Origin: Marinobacter sp. BW6
Lineage (GTDB): Bacteria; Pseudomonadota; Gammaproteobacteria; Pseudomonadales; Oleiphilaceae
Reading direction: 5' to 3'
Length of the DNA stretch: 64,000 nt
Assembly: GCF_008107725.1 (NCBI RefSeq)
Contig: NZ_VIRN01000068.1
Coordinates: forward strand, 62,001-126,000
Below are positions 46,010 to 56,122 of this stretch, one piece after another (position 1 is the stretch's first letter; every line of letters starts with the position of its first letter). The position numbers and the translations under genes were made by a program. Below the pieces are notes generated by a model. The model was not told the origin of the DNA, did not search any database, and saw only the letters and a list, made by a program, of their open reading frames with translations.

Positions 46010-49000
46010 GCCGTGATTTGCCGCCTGTTGGCCTTTCTGGCGCTATTGCCCGGGTTTTCCAGGACAACCACCTGACACCGCTGCTGGCCATTTTGGCGAT
46101 CATTCTTGGCGTACTCGCCGTGGTGGTCACGCCCAAAGAGGAAGAGCCCCAGATCGATGTCACCATGGCCGATATCATGGTGGCGTTTCCCGGCGCCAGC
46201 ACCCGGGAGGTGGAAAGCGCGATCGCCACGCCTGCTGAACAGGTGATGAGCGAGATCAAGGGCGTGGAGCACGTCTATTCCGTGTCCCGCCAGGGCCAGG
46301 CGGTCATCACGGTGCAGTTCGAGGTGGGCATTCCGCGGCAGGAAGCCCTGGTCAGGCTCTACAATCAGGTGTATTCCAACCAGGACTGGTTGCCGCCCAA
46401 CCTGGGCGCGACCCAGCCGGTGGTCAAGCCCAAGGGTATCGATGATGTCCCGGTGATGACACTCACCCTCTACGATCCCGTCAACGGGCATACGGGGGAG
46501 GAACTGACCCGCCTGGCGCACATGCTGGAAGTTGCCCTGAAACGGGTTCCCGGCACCCGGGACGTTTATACCACCGGCGGGATTCCGGATCGCGTGGATA
46601 TCCGGTTCGATCCGGCGTTGCTGTCCGGCTTCAATCTCACCATCGACGACATCCGGAACGCCCTGGCGGCGGCCAACACGAGCAGCCAGGAGGCACGGAT
46701 TACCCGGGACAATCTGTCGATACCGGTTCAGGCCGGAACGTTGCTGGAAACCGTGGAGGATGTCCGGCGCCTTGTTGTGGGCATGCACAATGGTGCCGCG
46801 GTGTACCTGCAGGACGTGGCAGAGGTCGGCAGGGGTGGCACCGTCGCGGACCAGAGTGTGATGACCGGATTCGGACCGGCCCGGGAAGCCGGCGTGGCTG
46901 GTCAGCCTGGCGAGGTTTACCCGGCGGTTACCCTGGCCATTGCCAAGAAGCCGGGCGAGAACGCCATTAATATCACCACGGCCATTGAAGACCGCCTGGA
47001 CCAGCTGCGAAACCGGGCCCTGCCGGAATCCGTGGAAGTGCTGGTGACCCGGGACTATGGCGTAACCGCCTCCCAGAAAGCCCGCAAACTGATTACCGAT
47101 CTGATCTCCGCCACTTTGTGCGTTGTGCTGCTGGTGCTGGCGGCCATGGGCTGGCGCCAGGCCCTGATCGTCGGCGTTGCGGTTCTGATTACCCTGCTGC
47201 TGACGCTGGTATTTTCATGGGCCTGGGGTTTCACCCTGAACCGGGTGTCCCTGTTCGCGCTGATTTTCTCCATCGGCATCCTGGTGGACGACGGCATCGT
47301 CATCACCGAGAACATCAATCGCCGGATCCAGAACTCCCGTCGGGCGGTGAAGGACATCATCCCGGTAGCCGTGGATGAGGTTGGCACGCCCACCATCATG
47401 GCCAGTCTCACCATTATGGCGGCGCTGATTCCGATGGCGTTTGTCAGCGGCCTGATGGGACCGTATATGAGTCCGATTCCGATCAATGCCTCAGCCGGTA
47501 TGGTGTTGTCCCAGGTTGTGGCCTTTGTGGTGGCGCCCTGGCTGGCCTTCAGGCTTCTAAAACACAAAAAGGGGGAACAGGCCGCCGAGGCCGAGGAGGC
47601 GTCCAGCTCCGCGGATGGTGTCAGTCCTTTGTCCCTGCGAATTTTCCGGACCGTGCTTGGGCCATTTCTGGGCGATCATCCCTGGCGTCGCCGTTTGCTG
47701 GCACTGGGGGTGGTGGGTCTGACACTCGCGGCTTCGTCATTGCCGGTGTTCCAGGCGGTGATCCTGAAGATGCTGCCGTTCGACAACAAGTCGGAATTGC
47801 AGGTTGTGGTCGATATGCCCGAGCGCACCCCCATGGAGCAGACCCAGCGGGTGTTGTTGGACATGGGCAGCTACCTGGAAACAGTGGACGAAGTGGCCAG
47901 CTGGCAAACCTACGCCGGCACCGCCTCGCCCATCAATTTCAACGGCCTGGTGCGGCAGTATTACCTGCGTGGCGATCCCTACCATGGCGATATCCAGATC
48001 AATCTCATGGATGAGGAGAATCGTGACCGGTCGTCCCATGTGATTGCCCAATCTCTCCGGGATCCGCTGACCGACATTGGTGACCGGTACGGAGCCAGCG
48101 TGAAGATTGTCGAGGTGCCGCCTGGACCGCCGGTACTCTCACCCGTGGTGGCCGAGATCTACGCGGTGGGTGAAATCCGCCGGGCAGAGCTGGCACGGCA
48201 AGTGGCCGAAGGCATGACCAGAGTCGACGGCCTGGTGGATATCGACACCACCCTGGAGGCACCCACACGGCAGTGGGAAGTCGTCGTGGATCGGGACCGT
48301 GCGGCACGGCTTGGTGTTTCCCAGGCCCAGGTCGTTGGTGCCCTGCAGACGGCGCTTGGCGGAACCGGAGTCAGCTTCCTGCACGATGATCATGCCAAAT
48401 ACCCGGTTCCGATCCGGGTGATTCTGGGCGAAGGCGACAAGGCCCAGCCATCGGTGCTGTTATCGCTGAAGGTGCGCAGCCGCAGTGGCACGCTGGTTCC
48501 CCTGGCAAGCATTGCGGACGTTCGCGAAGCCGACTGGATGGGGGCGATCTACCACAAGGATCTGCTACCAGTGACCTACGTGACGGCAGATATGGCGGGG
48601 GATATCGATTCGCCACTGTACGGCATGTTTGCCATGGTGGAACTTCTGGAGCAACAGGAGGGGGCGCCGGAGCAGTATTTCATTGATCAGCCCCCCTTGC
48701 CGGAAAAGGGCACCCTGAAATGGGACGGCGAATGGCAGATCACTTACGAAACCTTCCGGGATATGGGCGCCGCATACAGCGTGGGGGTGTTCATGATTTT
48801 TGTTCTGCTGGTGGCCCAGTTCCGCTCCTACATCCTGCCGCTGGTGATCATGGCGCCCATCCCGCTGACCCTGATCGGCATCATGCCTGGCCATGCGCTG
48901 CTGGGTCGCGAGTTCACGGCCACCAGCATGATCGGCATGATTGCCCTGGCCGGCATCATTGTGCGCAACTCGATCCTGCTCGTGGTATTTATCCAACAGC

Positions 49001-49236
49001 TGATCGAGGAGGGTGTCGAGCTTGATGAAGCGGTGGTTCTGGCCGGCGCGGTGCGGATCAAGCCGATTGCCCTGACGGCTATTTCGGCGATGGTGGGTGC
49101 TTACTTCATCCTGAACGATCCGATCTTTAACGGTCTGGCCATATCGCTGGTGTTTGGCCTGGCCATGTCGACACTCCTGACCGTTCTGGTTGTGCCTTTG
49201 CTTTATTACACGCTGGCGCGCTGCAAGTGGGTGTGA
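46006..49236 (+). CDS. RND efflux permease 1
   Basis: The 1076-residue protein has 12 membrane helices and two large periplasmic loops typical of RND pumps. Helix 4 carries the proton-relay Asp pair in ILVDDGIVITENI. The N-terminus (TPLLAILAIILGVLAVVVTPKEEEP) resembles the VexF/AcrB-like 'efflux RND transporter permease subunit' clade with short adaptors. It probably exports drugs, metabolites or lipids. It starts within the adaptor stop codon. Substrate unknown. Confidence 0.9.
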   Translation: MSRDLPPVGLSGAIARVFQDNHLTPLLAILAIILGVLAVVVTPKEEEPQIDVTMADIMVAFPGASTREVESAIATPAEQVMSEIKGVEHVYSVSRQGQAVITVQFEVGIPRQEALVRLYNQVYSNQDWLPPNLGATQPVVKPKGIDDVPVMTLTLYDPVNGHTGEELTRLAHMLEVALKRVPGTRDVYTTGGIPDRVDIRFDPALLSGFNLTIDDIRNALAAANTSSQEARITRDNLSIPVQAGTLLETVEDVRRLVVGMHNGAAVYLQDVAEVGRGGTVADQSVMTGFGPAREAGVAGQPGEVYPAVTLAIAKKPGENAINITTAIEDRLDQLRNRALPESVEVLVTRDYGVTASQKARKLITDLISATLCVVLLVLAAMGWRQALIVGVAVLITLLLTLVFSWAWGFTLNRVSLFALIFSIGILVDDGIVITENINRRIQNSRRAVKDIIPVAVDEVGTPTIMASLTIMAALIPMAFVSGLMGPYMSPIPINASAGMVLSQVVAFVVAPWLAFRLLKHKKGEQAAEAEEASSSADGVSPLSLRIFRTVLGPFLGDHPWRRRLLALGVVGLTLAASSLPVFQAVILKMLPFDNKSELQVVVDMPERTPMEQTQRVLLDMGSYLETVDEVASWQTYAGTASPINFNGLVRQYYLRGDPYHGDIQINLMDEENRDRSSHVIAQSLRDPLTDIGDRYGASVKIVEVPPGPPVLSPVVAEIYAVGEIRRAELARQVAEGMTRVDGLVDIDTTLEAPTRQWEVVVDRDRAARLGVSQAQVVGALQTALGGTGVSFLHDDHAKYPVPIRVILGEGDKAQPSVLLSLKVRSRSGTLVPLASIADVREADWMGAIYHKDLLPVTYVTADMAGDIDSPLYGMFAMVELLEQQEGAPEQYFIDQPPLPEKGTLKWDGEWQITYETFRDMGAAYSVGVFMIFVLLVAQFRSYILPLVIMAPIPLTLIGIMPGHALLGREFTATSMIGMIALAGIIVRNSILLVVFIQQLIEEGVELDEAVVLAGAVRIKPIALTAISAMVGAYFILNDPIFNGLAISLVFGLAMSTLLTVLVVPLLYYTLARCKWV

Positions 49237-49246
49237 AAACAGAGGA

Positions 49247-50302
49247 TTACGCCTGGCAGGGAGCCAGAGCGCTGTCGGATCTGATGATCCGGTTACGCCC
49301 CGAATCCTTGGCGTGATAGAGGTACTGGTCGGCCCGGCCGATCAGGCTGCGCAGATCGGCGCCGTCCGGCCCAAACTGGGCGATGCCGCCGCTGATGGTT
49401 AGCCGGATGGATTGGTCCTGGTAGGGCACAGGGTTGGCTTCAATGGCATGGCGGATCTTGTCAGCTACCCGGTATGCCTGGTCTGCAGTAGTGTTGGTAA
49501 GCAGCACCGAGAATTCCTCGCCACCCAGCCGGGTTGCGAGGTCGGTCGCTCTCAGTGAAGCGCGCAGGGTACTGGCAACGTGCCTGAGAGCAAGGTCGCC
49601 GGCCTCATGCCCGTGCTGGTCATTGACCTGTTTGAAGTGGTCGAGGTCCAGCACGACCATAGAAAGCGGGGTTCCGTTGCGGAGGCTACGTTTGCGCTCC
49701 TGTTCGAAAACGTCGCTCAGGCGTGCACGGTTGGCAAGGCCGGTGAGGGCATCGGTCTGGGCCATTTTCAAGAGACGGGATTCGGATTGTTCCCGGGTGA
49801 TCTCATAAATGTGCGAGAAGGCGAGAATGGTCAGTGCCATCAGCCCCATATTGGCAATCGGCAGGGGCTGCATCATTTCCGGCGCATCGTGATATTTGAA
49901 AAAGAAAATCACGGCTGCCGTGCCCATGAACACGGCAGATATCAGCAGGCCCAGGCGCCGGCCCGTCAGGAGGTGGGAAAGGATGGGAATCAACAGGACC
50001 CAGGCGAAGACGGTTGTGGTTGCCAGGGGTGATATGAGTGCGAACATCATGGTGATGCAGAAAGGCAGGATAAAGGCGAGGATCCAGCGTTCCAGGTGCC
50101 GTGTGTTGCCGATCGCCCACAAAATAAAAACCGAATAGCACGCCATGCCAAGCTCGGCAAAGGCCAGGGGGTAGTTCTGTCTCTGGACATTGAGGGTAAA
50201 AAACAGCAGGCCGCTGATGGCGGTAAAGATCAGCAACGTCTTCAGTACCGCTTTCCGGTAAGGACGGGCAAGGTGCTTCTGTGATTCCCTATAACTTTCC
50301 AT
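49247..50302 (-). CDS. Membrane diguanylate cyclase
   Basis: From ATG 50302 the protein is 351 residues (a TTG-started frame reaches 50365 but lacks a ribosome site). Six N-terminal helices precede a GGDEF domain with ATRLGGEEFSVLL and an intact RATD inhibition site five residues before GGEEF, so it should be active and product-inhibited. It converges with the RND pump gene, with ten bases between the stops. Confidence 0.87.
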   Translation of the reverse strand: MESYRESQKHLARPYRKAVLKTLLIFTAISGLLFFTLNVQRQNYPLAFAELGMACYSVFILWAIGNTRHLERWILAFILPFCITMMFALISPLATTTVFAWVLLIPILSHLLTGRRLGLLISAVFMGTAAVIFFFKYHDAPEMMQPLPIANMGLMALTILAFSHIYEITREQSESRLLKMAQTDALTGLANRARLSDVFEQERKRSLRNGTPLSMVVLDLDHFKQVNDQHGHEAGDLALRHVASTLRASLRATDLATRLGGEEFSVLLTNTTADQAYRVADKIRHAIEANPVPYQDQSIRLTISGGIAQFGPDGADLRSLIGRADQYLYHAKDSGRNRIIRSDSALAPCQA

Positions 50303-50421
50303 GGGGCGGGTCTGGGTATCCGGAGCGCTGGGGCGATATGTACAAAGATAGTGCACATGCCGCAAGATCCGGGTATTAGATCAGAATTCGTGCGAAGTAG
50401 CCGTCGATTTTCGACTAAAGT

Positions 50422-50871
50422 CTAGCGGGTGGGCCAGTAGCGCTGCATTTCCACGAACAGGAAGGAGGCACTCCAGGTGATCAGAACCAGCCCGGACAGT
50501 GCTTCTATGCCGGTGAGGAAACGCAGGATTCCAAAGGGTTCGACATCTCCATAGCCGACGGTGGTAAATGTGGTGAAGGAGAAGTAGACGCAGTCCAGGA
50601 TGCTGCCGCTGAAATTGCCGCCCAGTTCGCCCCAGCCTTCGGCATGGTGCATAACATAAAAAGCACCGGCAAAGATCCAGACTTGCAGGGTGTGGGCTGC
50701 GAGGACGCCGAATACGGCGGCAATCAGCCGGAAGCGATGACTCTGCCGCATTTTTGACAGGAGTCCGCTCAAATTAATAAGCACTTCGTGGTGGATCAGT
50801 ACCACGACGGCAACGATCAACCCGTTAATCAGCGTTGCGTTGAGGAGATTGACATGATGTTCTACTGCCAA
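50422..50871 (-). CDS. Small voltage-insensitive potassium channel
   Basis: The 149-residue protein has membrane helices on either side of a pore loop containing FTTVGYGDVEP, the potassium selectivity filter. The N-terminus has two further hydrophobic segments, giving about four in total. It starts at TTG with GGAGAG eight bases upstream. It lacks a charged S4 segment and a cytosolic regulatory domain. Confidence 0.82.
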   Translation of the reverse strand: MAVEHHVNLLNATLINGLIVAVVVLIHHEVLINLSGLLSKMRQSHRFRLIAAVFGVLAAHTLQVWIFAGAFYVMHHAEGWGELGGNFSGSILDCVYFSFTTFTTVGYGDVEPFGILRFLTGIEALSGLVLITWSASFLFVEMQRYWPTR

Positions 50872-50984
50872 GATGGATGCTCTCCGTTGCCATGAATGGA
50901 CGATGCGCCGCGTAAAATTGACGCAGGGCTCAGGCTTGTCCGATCCGAAAACGAGCCTTGATTGTATAGTAGTCTGAACCTAAC

Positions 50985-51003
50985 AGCCCGAAGGGCTTTT
51001 TTT
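50985..51003 (+). terminator. Short leader terminator before the second RND adaptor gene
   Basis: AGCCC-GAA-GGGCT followed by six or seven T residues forms a compact intrinsic terminator 21 bases before the adaptor start. It lies downstream of the only visible upstream promoter space, so it may act as an attenuator for the operon rather than an end signal. Confidence 0.75.
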
Positions 51004-51024
51004 ACCTTAGCTGGCCAGCAAGTA

Positions 51025-52263
51025 ATGTCCAAACGACTTATTCCCGTATTGATCCTCGCCGTCGGTATCGCCGGCTTCATGATTCTCAAAATGACCCGCC
51101 CGGAGCCGGCAGAAGTCAGTGCCACCGAGCGGAGTTGGCGTGTTCAGGTTCAGCAGATTGAGCCGGGCATCCACACGCCGGTTTTGCCCCTGTACGGAGA
51201 GGTTCTTGCGCCTGAGCAGCTGACCGTAACCGCTACCCTGGCCGGTCGTATCGGTGCCAGGCCGGTGATGGAAGGGCAGCGTGTCAGTGAGGGAGAGCTT
51301 CTGGTGGCTCTGGATGAGGCTGATATCCAACCCGCCCTGGCTCAGGCCGAGGCTCAGGTAAATGATCTGAAAGCCCAGATTCGATCGGAGCAGGTGCGCT
51401 ACCGGAATGACCAGGCAGCGCTGGCCAGCGAGCAGGCGATTCTCGAGAACGCCCGCCGACAGCTGGAGCGTACCCGATCGCTGTTGAACCGCAACCTTGC
51501 CTCCCGAGAGGCACTCGAAGCGGCTACGGATGCCGCTGCCAGAGCGGAGCTGACAGTGAATACCCGGCAGCGCGCGATTGAAGAACATCCGGCTCGGCTG
51601 CAGAGCCTGGAAGCGAAACTGGCTCAGGCGGAGGCAAATCTGATCAGCACGCGACGGGATGCCGACCGGGCCCGTATGGTTGCGCCTTTCGACGGCATGG
51701 TGACAGACATCCGGGTTGCCGAGGGAGACCAGGTCAGCCGTAACGAATCGCTGCTGTCGCTGTATCCCCTGGATGGTCTTGAACTCAGAGCCAGGGTTCC
51801 GGAGATGTTCCGTGCCGAGCTTCTGGATGCGCTGGCGCGCGGGGAAACCCTGACGGCCACCAGCGAGGGTGATCAGCATCGGTTCCGGCTCACCCGTTTC
51901 GCCGGCACCAGCGATGCCTCCGGTACCGAGGCCATTCTTGAGCTCGAAGGCGAGGCCAGGGGAATACGGCCCGGGGGCCTCTTGCCCGTGACCCTGGAGC
52001 GGGCGGCTCGCAGCAATACCGTGTCGATTCCGTTCAGCGCCCTCTATGGTGCCGACAGTGTTTACCTGATGTCGTCCGACGGCCGGATGGAGCGCGCCCG
52101 AATCGAGCGCATTGGCGAGGCCAGAGGCAGCAATGGTGAGCGTCGTCTTCTGGTATCTGGCGAAGCCCTGGTGTCTGGCGCGCAACTGATCACCACGCAC
52201 CTGCCCAATGCGGTGACCGGCCTGAAGGTGGACGCCGCTGATTCCGGAGCAGCGGAGCAATGA
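51025..52263 (+). CDS. RND efflux periplasmic adaptor (MFP) 2
   Basis: From ATG 51025 the protein is 412 residues. It begins with a signal anchor (RLIPVLILAVGIAGFMI), then two lipoyl halves flanking a coiled coil (about 85-195), a beta-barrel with MVTDIRVAEGDQVSRNESL, and an end region. AGCAAGT upstream is a weak ribosome site. It overlaps the RND pump start by 4 bases. Confidence 0.88.
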   Translation: MSKRLIPVLILAVGIAGFMILKMTRPEPAEVSATERSWRVQVQQIEPGIHTPVLPLYGEVLAPEQLTVTATLAGRIGARPVMEGQRVSEGELLVALDEADIQPALAQAEAQVNDLKAQIRSEQVRYRNDQAALASEQAILENARRQLERTRSLLNRNLASREALEAATDAAARAELTVNTRQRAIEEHPARLQSLEAKLAQAEANLISTRRDADRARMVAPFDGMVTDIRVAEGDQVSRNESLLSLYPLDGLELRARVPEMFRAELLDALARGETLTATSEGDQHRFRLTRFAGTSDASGTEAILELEGEARGIRPGGLLPVTLERAARSNTVSIPFSALYGADSVYLMSSDGRMERARIERIGEARGSNGERRLLVSGEALVSGAQLITTHLPNAVTGLKVDAADSGAAEQ

Positions 52264-55200
52264 GGCGGAAGAAGGGCGTCATCGGTTTTTTTGTCCACCA
52301 CCGGGTAGCTGCCAATCTGGTGATGCTGGTCATGCTGCTGGGTGGCGTGCTGGCCCTGACCCGGATGAACATCCAGTTTTTCCCCACCTTTGCCCTGGAT
52401 GTGGTCAGTGTCCGGGTGGTCTGGAGCGGTGCTTCCGCCGAAGATGTCGAACAGGGCATCACTAACCCACTGGAACAGCGATTACGCAGCGTGGACGGTC
52501 TGAAAAAAATGACCTCCACATCGGCCCAGAGTGTGTCTTCAATAACCCTTGAATTCGAGGAAGGCACCAATCCGATTCAGGCCCTGGACGACGTGCGCCA
52601 GCAGGTGGATGAATTCACCAATTTCCCCGCCGAGGCGGAAGAACCCCAGGTAACCCGCATTGAACGCTACGAGCCTGTCGCCCGCTTGTTGATGTTTGGC
52701 GATGTTGATCGAAGCGAACTGCGGCAGATGGCCTACCGGTTTGAAGATGAATTGCTCCAGCGCGGCATTGACCGCGTGTCGATCCGCGGCCTGCCGGAGC
52801 AGCAGATCAGCATTGATGTGCCGGTGGAACGGCTCGAGACATTGGGACTATCACTGGAACAGATTGCCGAACGGGTGGCAGCCATTTCCCGCGACCTGCC
52901 CGCCGGCATGATGGCGCAGCAGGACGCCACCCGGGAACTGAGGGCCGTGGAGCAGCGCCGAAGCCCCCAGGAGTTTGAAAACATTCCGGTGCTCAGTGGT
53001 GAACGGATCCAGCTTAACCTGGGCGATGTGGCGATCATCCGGCAGGAGGCCCGCGAGAGTCAGGTAACGCTGGAAAAGGACGGCAAGCCGGCGGTTGAGC
53101 TGCAGCTGCAGCGATCGGAAAACGGCAATTCGCTGGAAGCGGCCAAGGTGCTGGAAAACTGGTTGGCGGACACCCGGCCGGTGCTGCCACCGACGGTGGA
53201 GCTGGAGGTATATGACGAGACCTGGCAGCTGCTGGATGATCGTATTTCTCTCCTGGTGAAGAACGGCCTGGGTGGTCTGGTACTGGTGGTGTGCCTGCTG
53301 TACCTGTTTTTGCCGGGCCGGGTCGCCATGTGGGTGGCAATCGGCATTCCGACAGCGTTTCTGGCGGCCATGGCCGTGCTCTGGCTGATCGGTGGCTCCA
53401 TCAACATGATTTCCCTGTTTGCGCTGATCATGGCACTGGGGGTGATTGTCGACGATGCCATTGTGGTGGGCGAGGATGCCGATGCCCATGCCCGGATGGG
53501 GGAGGAGTCAATTTATGCCTCGGAAGGTGCAGCCAAGCGCATGGTCTGGCCGGTGTTGGCCTCTTCTCTAACCACCGTTGCGGCCTTTATGCCCCTGCTG
53601 GTGGTGGGTGGTGTCATCGGCAATATCCTGGGCGATATTCCACTGGTGATGATCTGCGTTCTGGTTGCTTCCCTACTTGAGTGTTTCATTGTACTGCCGG
53701 CGCATCTGCGCCATGCCTTTGTGCCACGCCGAAAGAAAAAAGCGGAGGCGCCGGAGCCCAAAAAACCGGGCCCGGTGGAACGTTTCCGGCAGGGCTTCGA
53801 GCAACGTTTCGACCGGTTCCGGGAAGGCAGGTTCCGGCGTTTTTCCCGGTACAGTCTGCAGCACCGGGGCGCCACGGTAGCCAGCGCATTGACCCTGGCC
53901 ATCGTTACCGTTGGTTTGCTGGCCGGTGGCCGTCTCGGTTTCAACTTTTTCCCGACCCCGGAGCCCTCTGTCTTCTATGCCAACGCCAGTTTTGTGGCCG
54001 GCACCGATCGGGGCACGGTGGATGGTTTCCTGACGCAGATGCAGCGAACGCTCAATGAGACCGAAGAGGCCCTCGGCGGGGACTTTATCCTCCACGCCGT
54101 GACCACCCGGGGTGCAACCCAGGGTGCCGAGGGCAGCTCGCGAAGTGGTGACGAACTGGGCTCAATGATGATCGAGCTGGTTCCGTCCGACCGTCGCTCG
54201 GTGCGCAATCCGCAATTCATTACCGAGTGGCGTAGTCGGCTGGAGACGCCGGCCGGGCTCGACAATCTGACGATTTCCGAGCGCCAGGCCGGGCCGCCGG
54301 GTCGGGATGTAAATGTGCGGCTGACCGGTGAGGACGCCGAACGACTCAAACAGGCCGCCGATGAACTCGGACAGGCGCTGTCGACGCTGCCCGGTGTGCT
54401 CGATGTGGAAGACGACATGCCGTGGGGCCGTGAGCAGCTGATTTACCAGGTCAGTGCGTACGGTGAGGCGCTGGGACTGACCACCTCGGATCTCGGGCGC
54501 CAGCTTAGGGCGGCCTTTGACGGCCGGATTGCCCAGATCTATCAGGATGGCCGTGATGAAGTGGAGGTTCGCGTCCAGTTGCCTCAGGATCAGCGGGAGC
54601 GACTGTCGACGCTTTCCCGTATCACAGTTCGGATCCCTGACGGACGGTTCGTTCCGCTGACCCAGGTTATGAACCTGGATCACCGCCAGGGCTTTCAGGC
54701 CTTGCGGCACGCGGAAGGACGACTGGCCGTGGAGGTTACTTCCGGGCTGAACACCCGGGTTAGCACCACGGACCAGATTCTGACCAGTCTCGAGGCAGAA
54801 GCCCTGCCGGAGATTGCCAGTCGCTACAACGTGCGTTACAGCTTCGAGGGCCGTGCCGCCGATCAGCGGGAAACTCTGGGTGACATGCAAACCGGCCTGG
54901 TTATCGGTCTGGCGCTCATGTACGTGGTGCTGGCCTGGGTCTTTGCCTCCTGGAGCCTGCCACTGATCGTCATGGCCATTATTCCCTTTGCCCTGGTGGG
55001 CGCGCTGTTGGGTCACTGGCTGATGGGGCTGCAGCTGACGATCCTCTCCCTGTTTGGCCTGTTCGGTCTGTCCGGTATTGTGGTCAATAACGCCATTATC
55101 CTCGTAGCCTTCTATAACCAGCAGCGGAAAAAAGGGCTGGGCATCACCGACGCGCTCAACGAAGCCGCGGTGCAGCGGGTTCGGGCGGTGATGCTGACAT

Positions 55201-55421
55201 CACTGACAACCATCGGCGGTCTGTTGCCCCTGTTGTTCGAGACCTCCCTGCAGGCCCAGTTCCTGATTCCCATGGCCACCTCCATCGCGTTTGGCCTGGG
55301 GCTTTCGACCTTGCTGGTGCTGCTGGTGATTCCGGCCTTGCTGTCATGGCTGGAGCAGTTCCGGGAATGGCGCGCACGGCGGCATGGCGACATGGCAGAG
55401 CCGATCGGGGCGCCCGACTGA
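52260..55421 (+). CDS. RND efflux permease 2
   Basis: The 1053-residue pump belongs to the broad HAE/AcrB-like group. Helix 4 carries VIVDDAIVVGEDADAHARMG with the proton-relay Asp pair. It opens RRKKGVIGFFVHHRVAANLVMLVMLLGG. A cytoplasmic insert rich in Lys/Pro near 480-510 (RRKKKAEAPEPKKPGPVERF) is notable. It is followed 10 bases later by an ABC ATPase gene, an unusual continuation for an RND operon. Confidence 0.9.
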   Translation: MRRKKGVIGFFVHHRVAANLVMLVMLLGGVLALTRMNIQFFPTFALDVVSVRVVWSGASAEDVEQGITNPLEQRLRSVDGLKKMTSTSAQSVSSITLEFEEGTNPIQALDDVRQQVDEFTNFPAEAEEPQVTRIERYEPVARLLMFGDVDRSELRQMAYRFEDELLQRGIDRVSIRGLPEQQISIDVPVERLETLGLSLEQIAERVAAISRDLPAGMMAQQDATRELRAVEQRRSPQEFENIPVLSGERIQLNLGDVAIIRQEARESQVTLEKDGKPAVELQLQRSENGNSLEAAKVLENWLADTRPVLPPTVELEVYDETWQLLDDRISLLVKNGLGGLVLVVCLLYLFLPGRVAMWVAIGIPTAFLAAMAVLWLIGGSINMISLFALIMALGVIVDDAIVVGEDADAHARMGEESIYASEGAAKRMVWPVLASSLTTVAAFMPLLVVGGVIGNILGDIPLVMICVLVASLLECFIVLPAHLRHAFVPRRKKKAEAPEPKKPGPVERFRQGFEQRFDRFREGRFRRFSRYSLQHRGATVASALTLAIVTVGLLAGGRLGFNFFPTPEPSVFYANASFVAGTDRGTVDGFLTQMQRTLNETEEALGGDFILHAVTTRGATQGAEGSSRSGDELGSMMIELVPSDRRSVRNPQFITEWRSRLETPAGLDNLTISERQAGPPGRDVNVRLTGEDAERLKQAADELGQALSTLPGVLDVEDDMPWGREQLIYQVSAYGEALGLTTSDLGRQLRAAFDGRIAQIYQDGRDEVEVRVQLPQDQRERLSTLSRITVRIPDGRFVPLTQVMNLDHRQGFQALRHAEGRLAVEVTSGLNTRVSTTDQILTSLEAEALPEIASRYNVRYSFEGRAADQRETLGDMQTGLVIGLALMYVVLAWVFASWSLPLIVMAIIPFALVGALLGHWLMGLQLTILSLFGLFGLSGIVVNNAIILVAFYNQQRKKGLGITDALNEAAVQRVRAVMLTSLTTIGGLLPLLFETSLQAQFLIPMATSIAFGLGLSTLLVLLVIPALLSWLEQFREWRARRHGDMAEPIGAPD

Positions 55422-55431
55422 CAGGAAAACC

Positions 55432-56115
55432 ATGGTGGATTCTTTGCTATCGGCCCGAGGCCTGAACAAGCAGTTTCGCAGCGGCGATGAACCGGTGCCG
55501 GTGCTTACCGATCTTTCGTTGCAACTGGAGGCGGGTGAATCGCTGGCGCTGACAGGCCGTTCGGGCTCTGGTAAAAGCACCCTGTTGAACATCCTGTGCG
55601 GCCTGGAAAAGCCCGACTCAGGCACTGTTCAGGTGCTCGGAGAGACATTTGATACCCGGTCAACGGAGGCCGGAAGCAAGGCTGACGCGCGCTGGGGCGA
55701 CCTTCGCCGACAGCAGATCGGTGTGGTTTTCCAGGAAGCCAATCTGATGCCTGCTCTGTCGCTGCTGGACAATGTGCGTTTTCGGGCAAAGCTTGCCGGT
55801 CAACCCGAGGATGATTGCCGGGACTGGCTGGAGCGCCTGGGCATTGGCGAGCTTGCCGACCGCTTTCCGGATCAGGTGTCCGGCGGGCAGCGCCAGCGTG
55901 CGTCTCTCGCCATGGTCTTTGCCATGAAGCCGGCCCTGATTCTTGCCGACGAACCGACCGGCAGTCTGGACCGGCATACCGCCGAGGCAGTGATCGGGCA
56001 GTTATTCGAGTTGCAGGCGCGGCACGGTTGCGGCCTCATCCTCGCCACCCACGATCCCGAACTGGCCACCCGCTGCAGCCAGCACCTGGATCTTGGCCAT
56101 CTGCCGGAAACCTGA
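55432..56115 (+). CDS. LolD/MacB-type ABC ATP-binding protein
   Basis: The 227-residue ATPase has Walker A GRSGSGKSTLL (about 38-48), Q-loop, signature VSGGQRQRASLAM, and Walker B LILADEPTGSLD followed by an ATHD switch. This layout matches LolD/MacB/FtsE-type lipid or lipoprotein exporters. ATG 55432 has AGGAAA upstream and follows the RND pump by 10 bases. Its permease partner begins eight bases after its stop. Confidence 0.88.
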   Translation: MVDSLLSARGLNKQFRSGDEPVPVLTDLSLQLEAGESLALTGRSGSGKSTLLNILCGLEKPDSGTVQVLGETFDTRSTEAGSKADARWGDLRRQQIGVVFQEANLMPALSLLDNVRFRAKLAGQPEDDCRDWLERLGIGELADRFPDQVSGGQRQRASLAMVFAMKPALILADEPTGSLDRHTAEAVIGQLFELQARHGCGLILATHDPELATRCSQHLDLGHLPET

Positions 56116-56122
56116 GCCCGCG

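Noticed and set aside
51007..52260. 417-residue minus-strand frame opposite the second RND adaptor
   Set aside because: It is a shadow of the adaptor gene, with no recognisable domain and no ribosome site.
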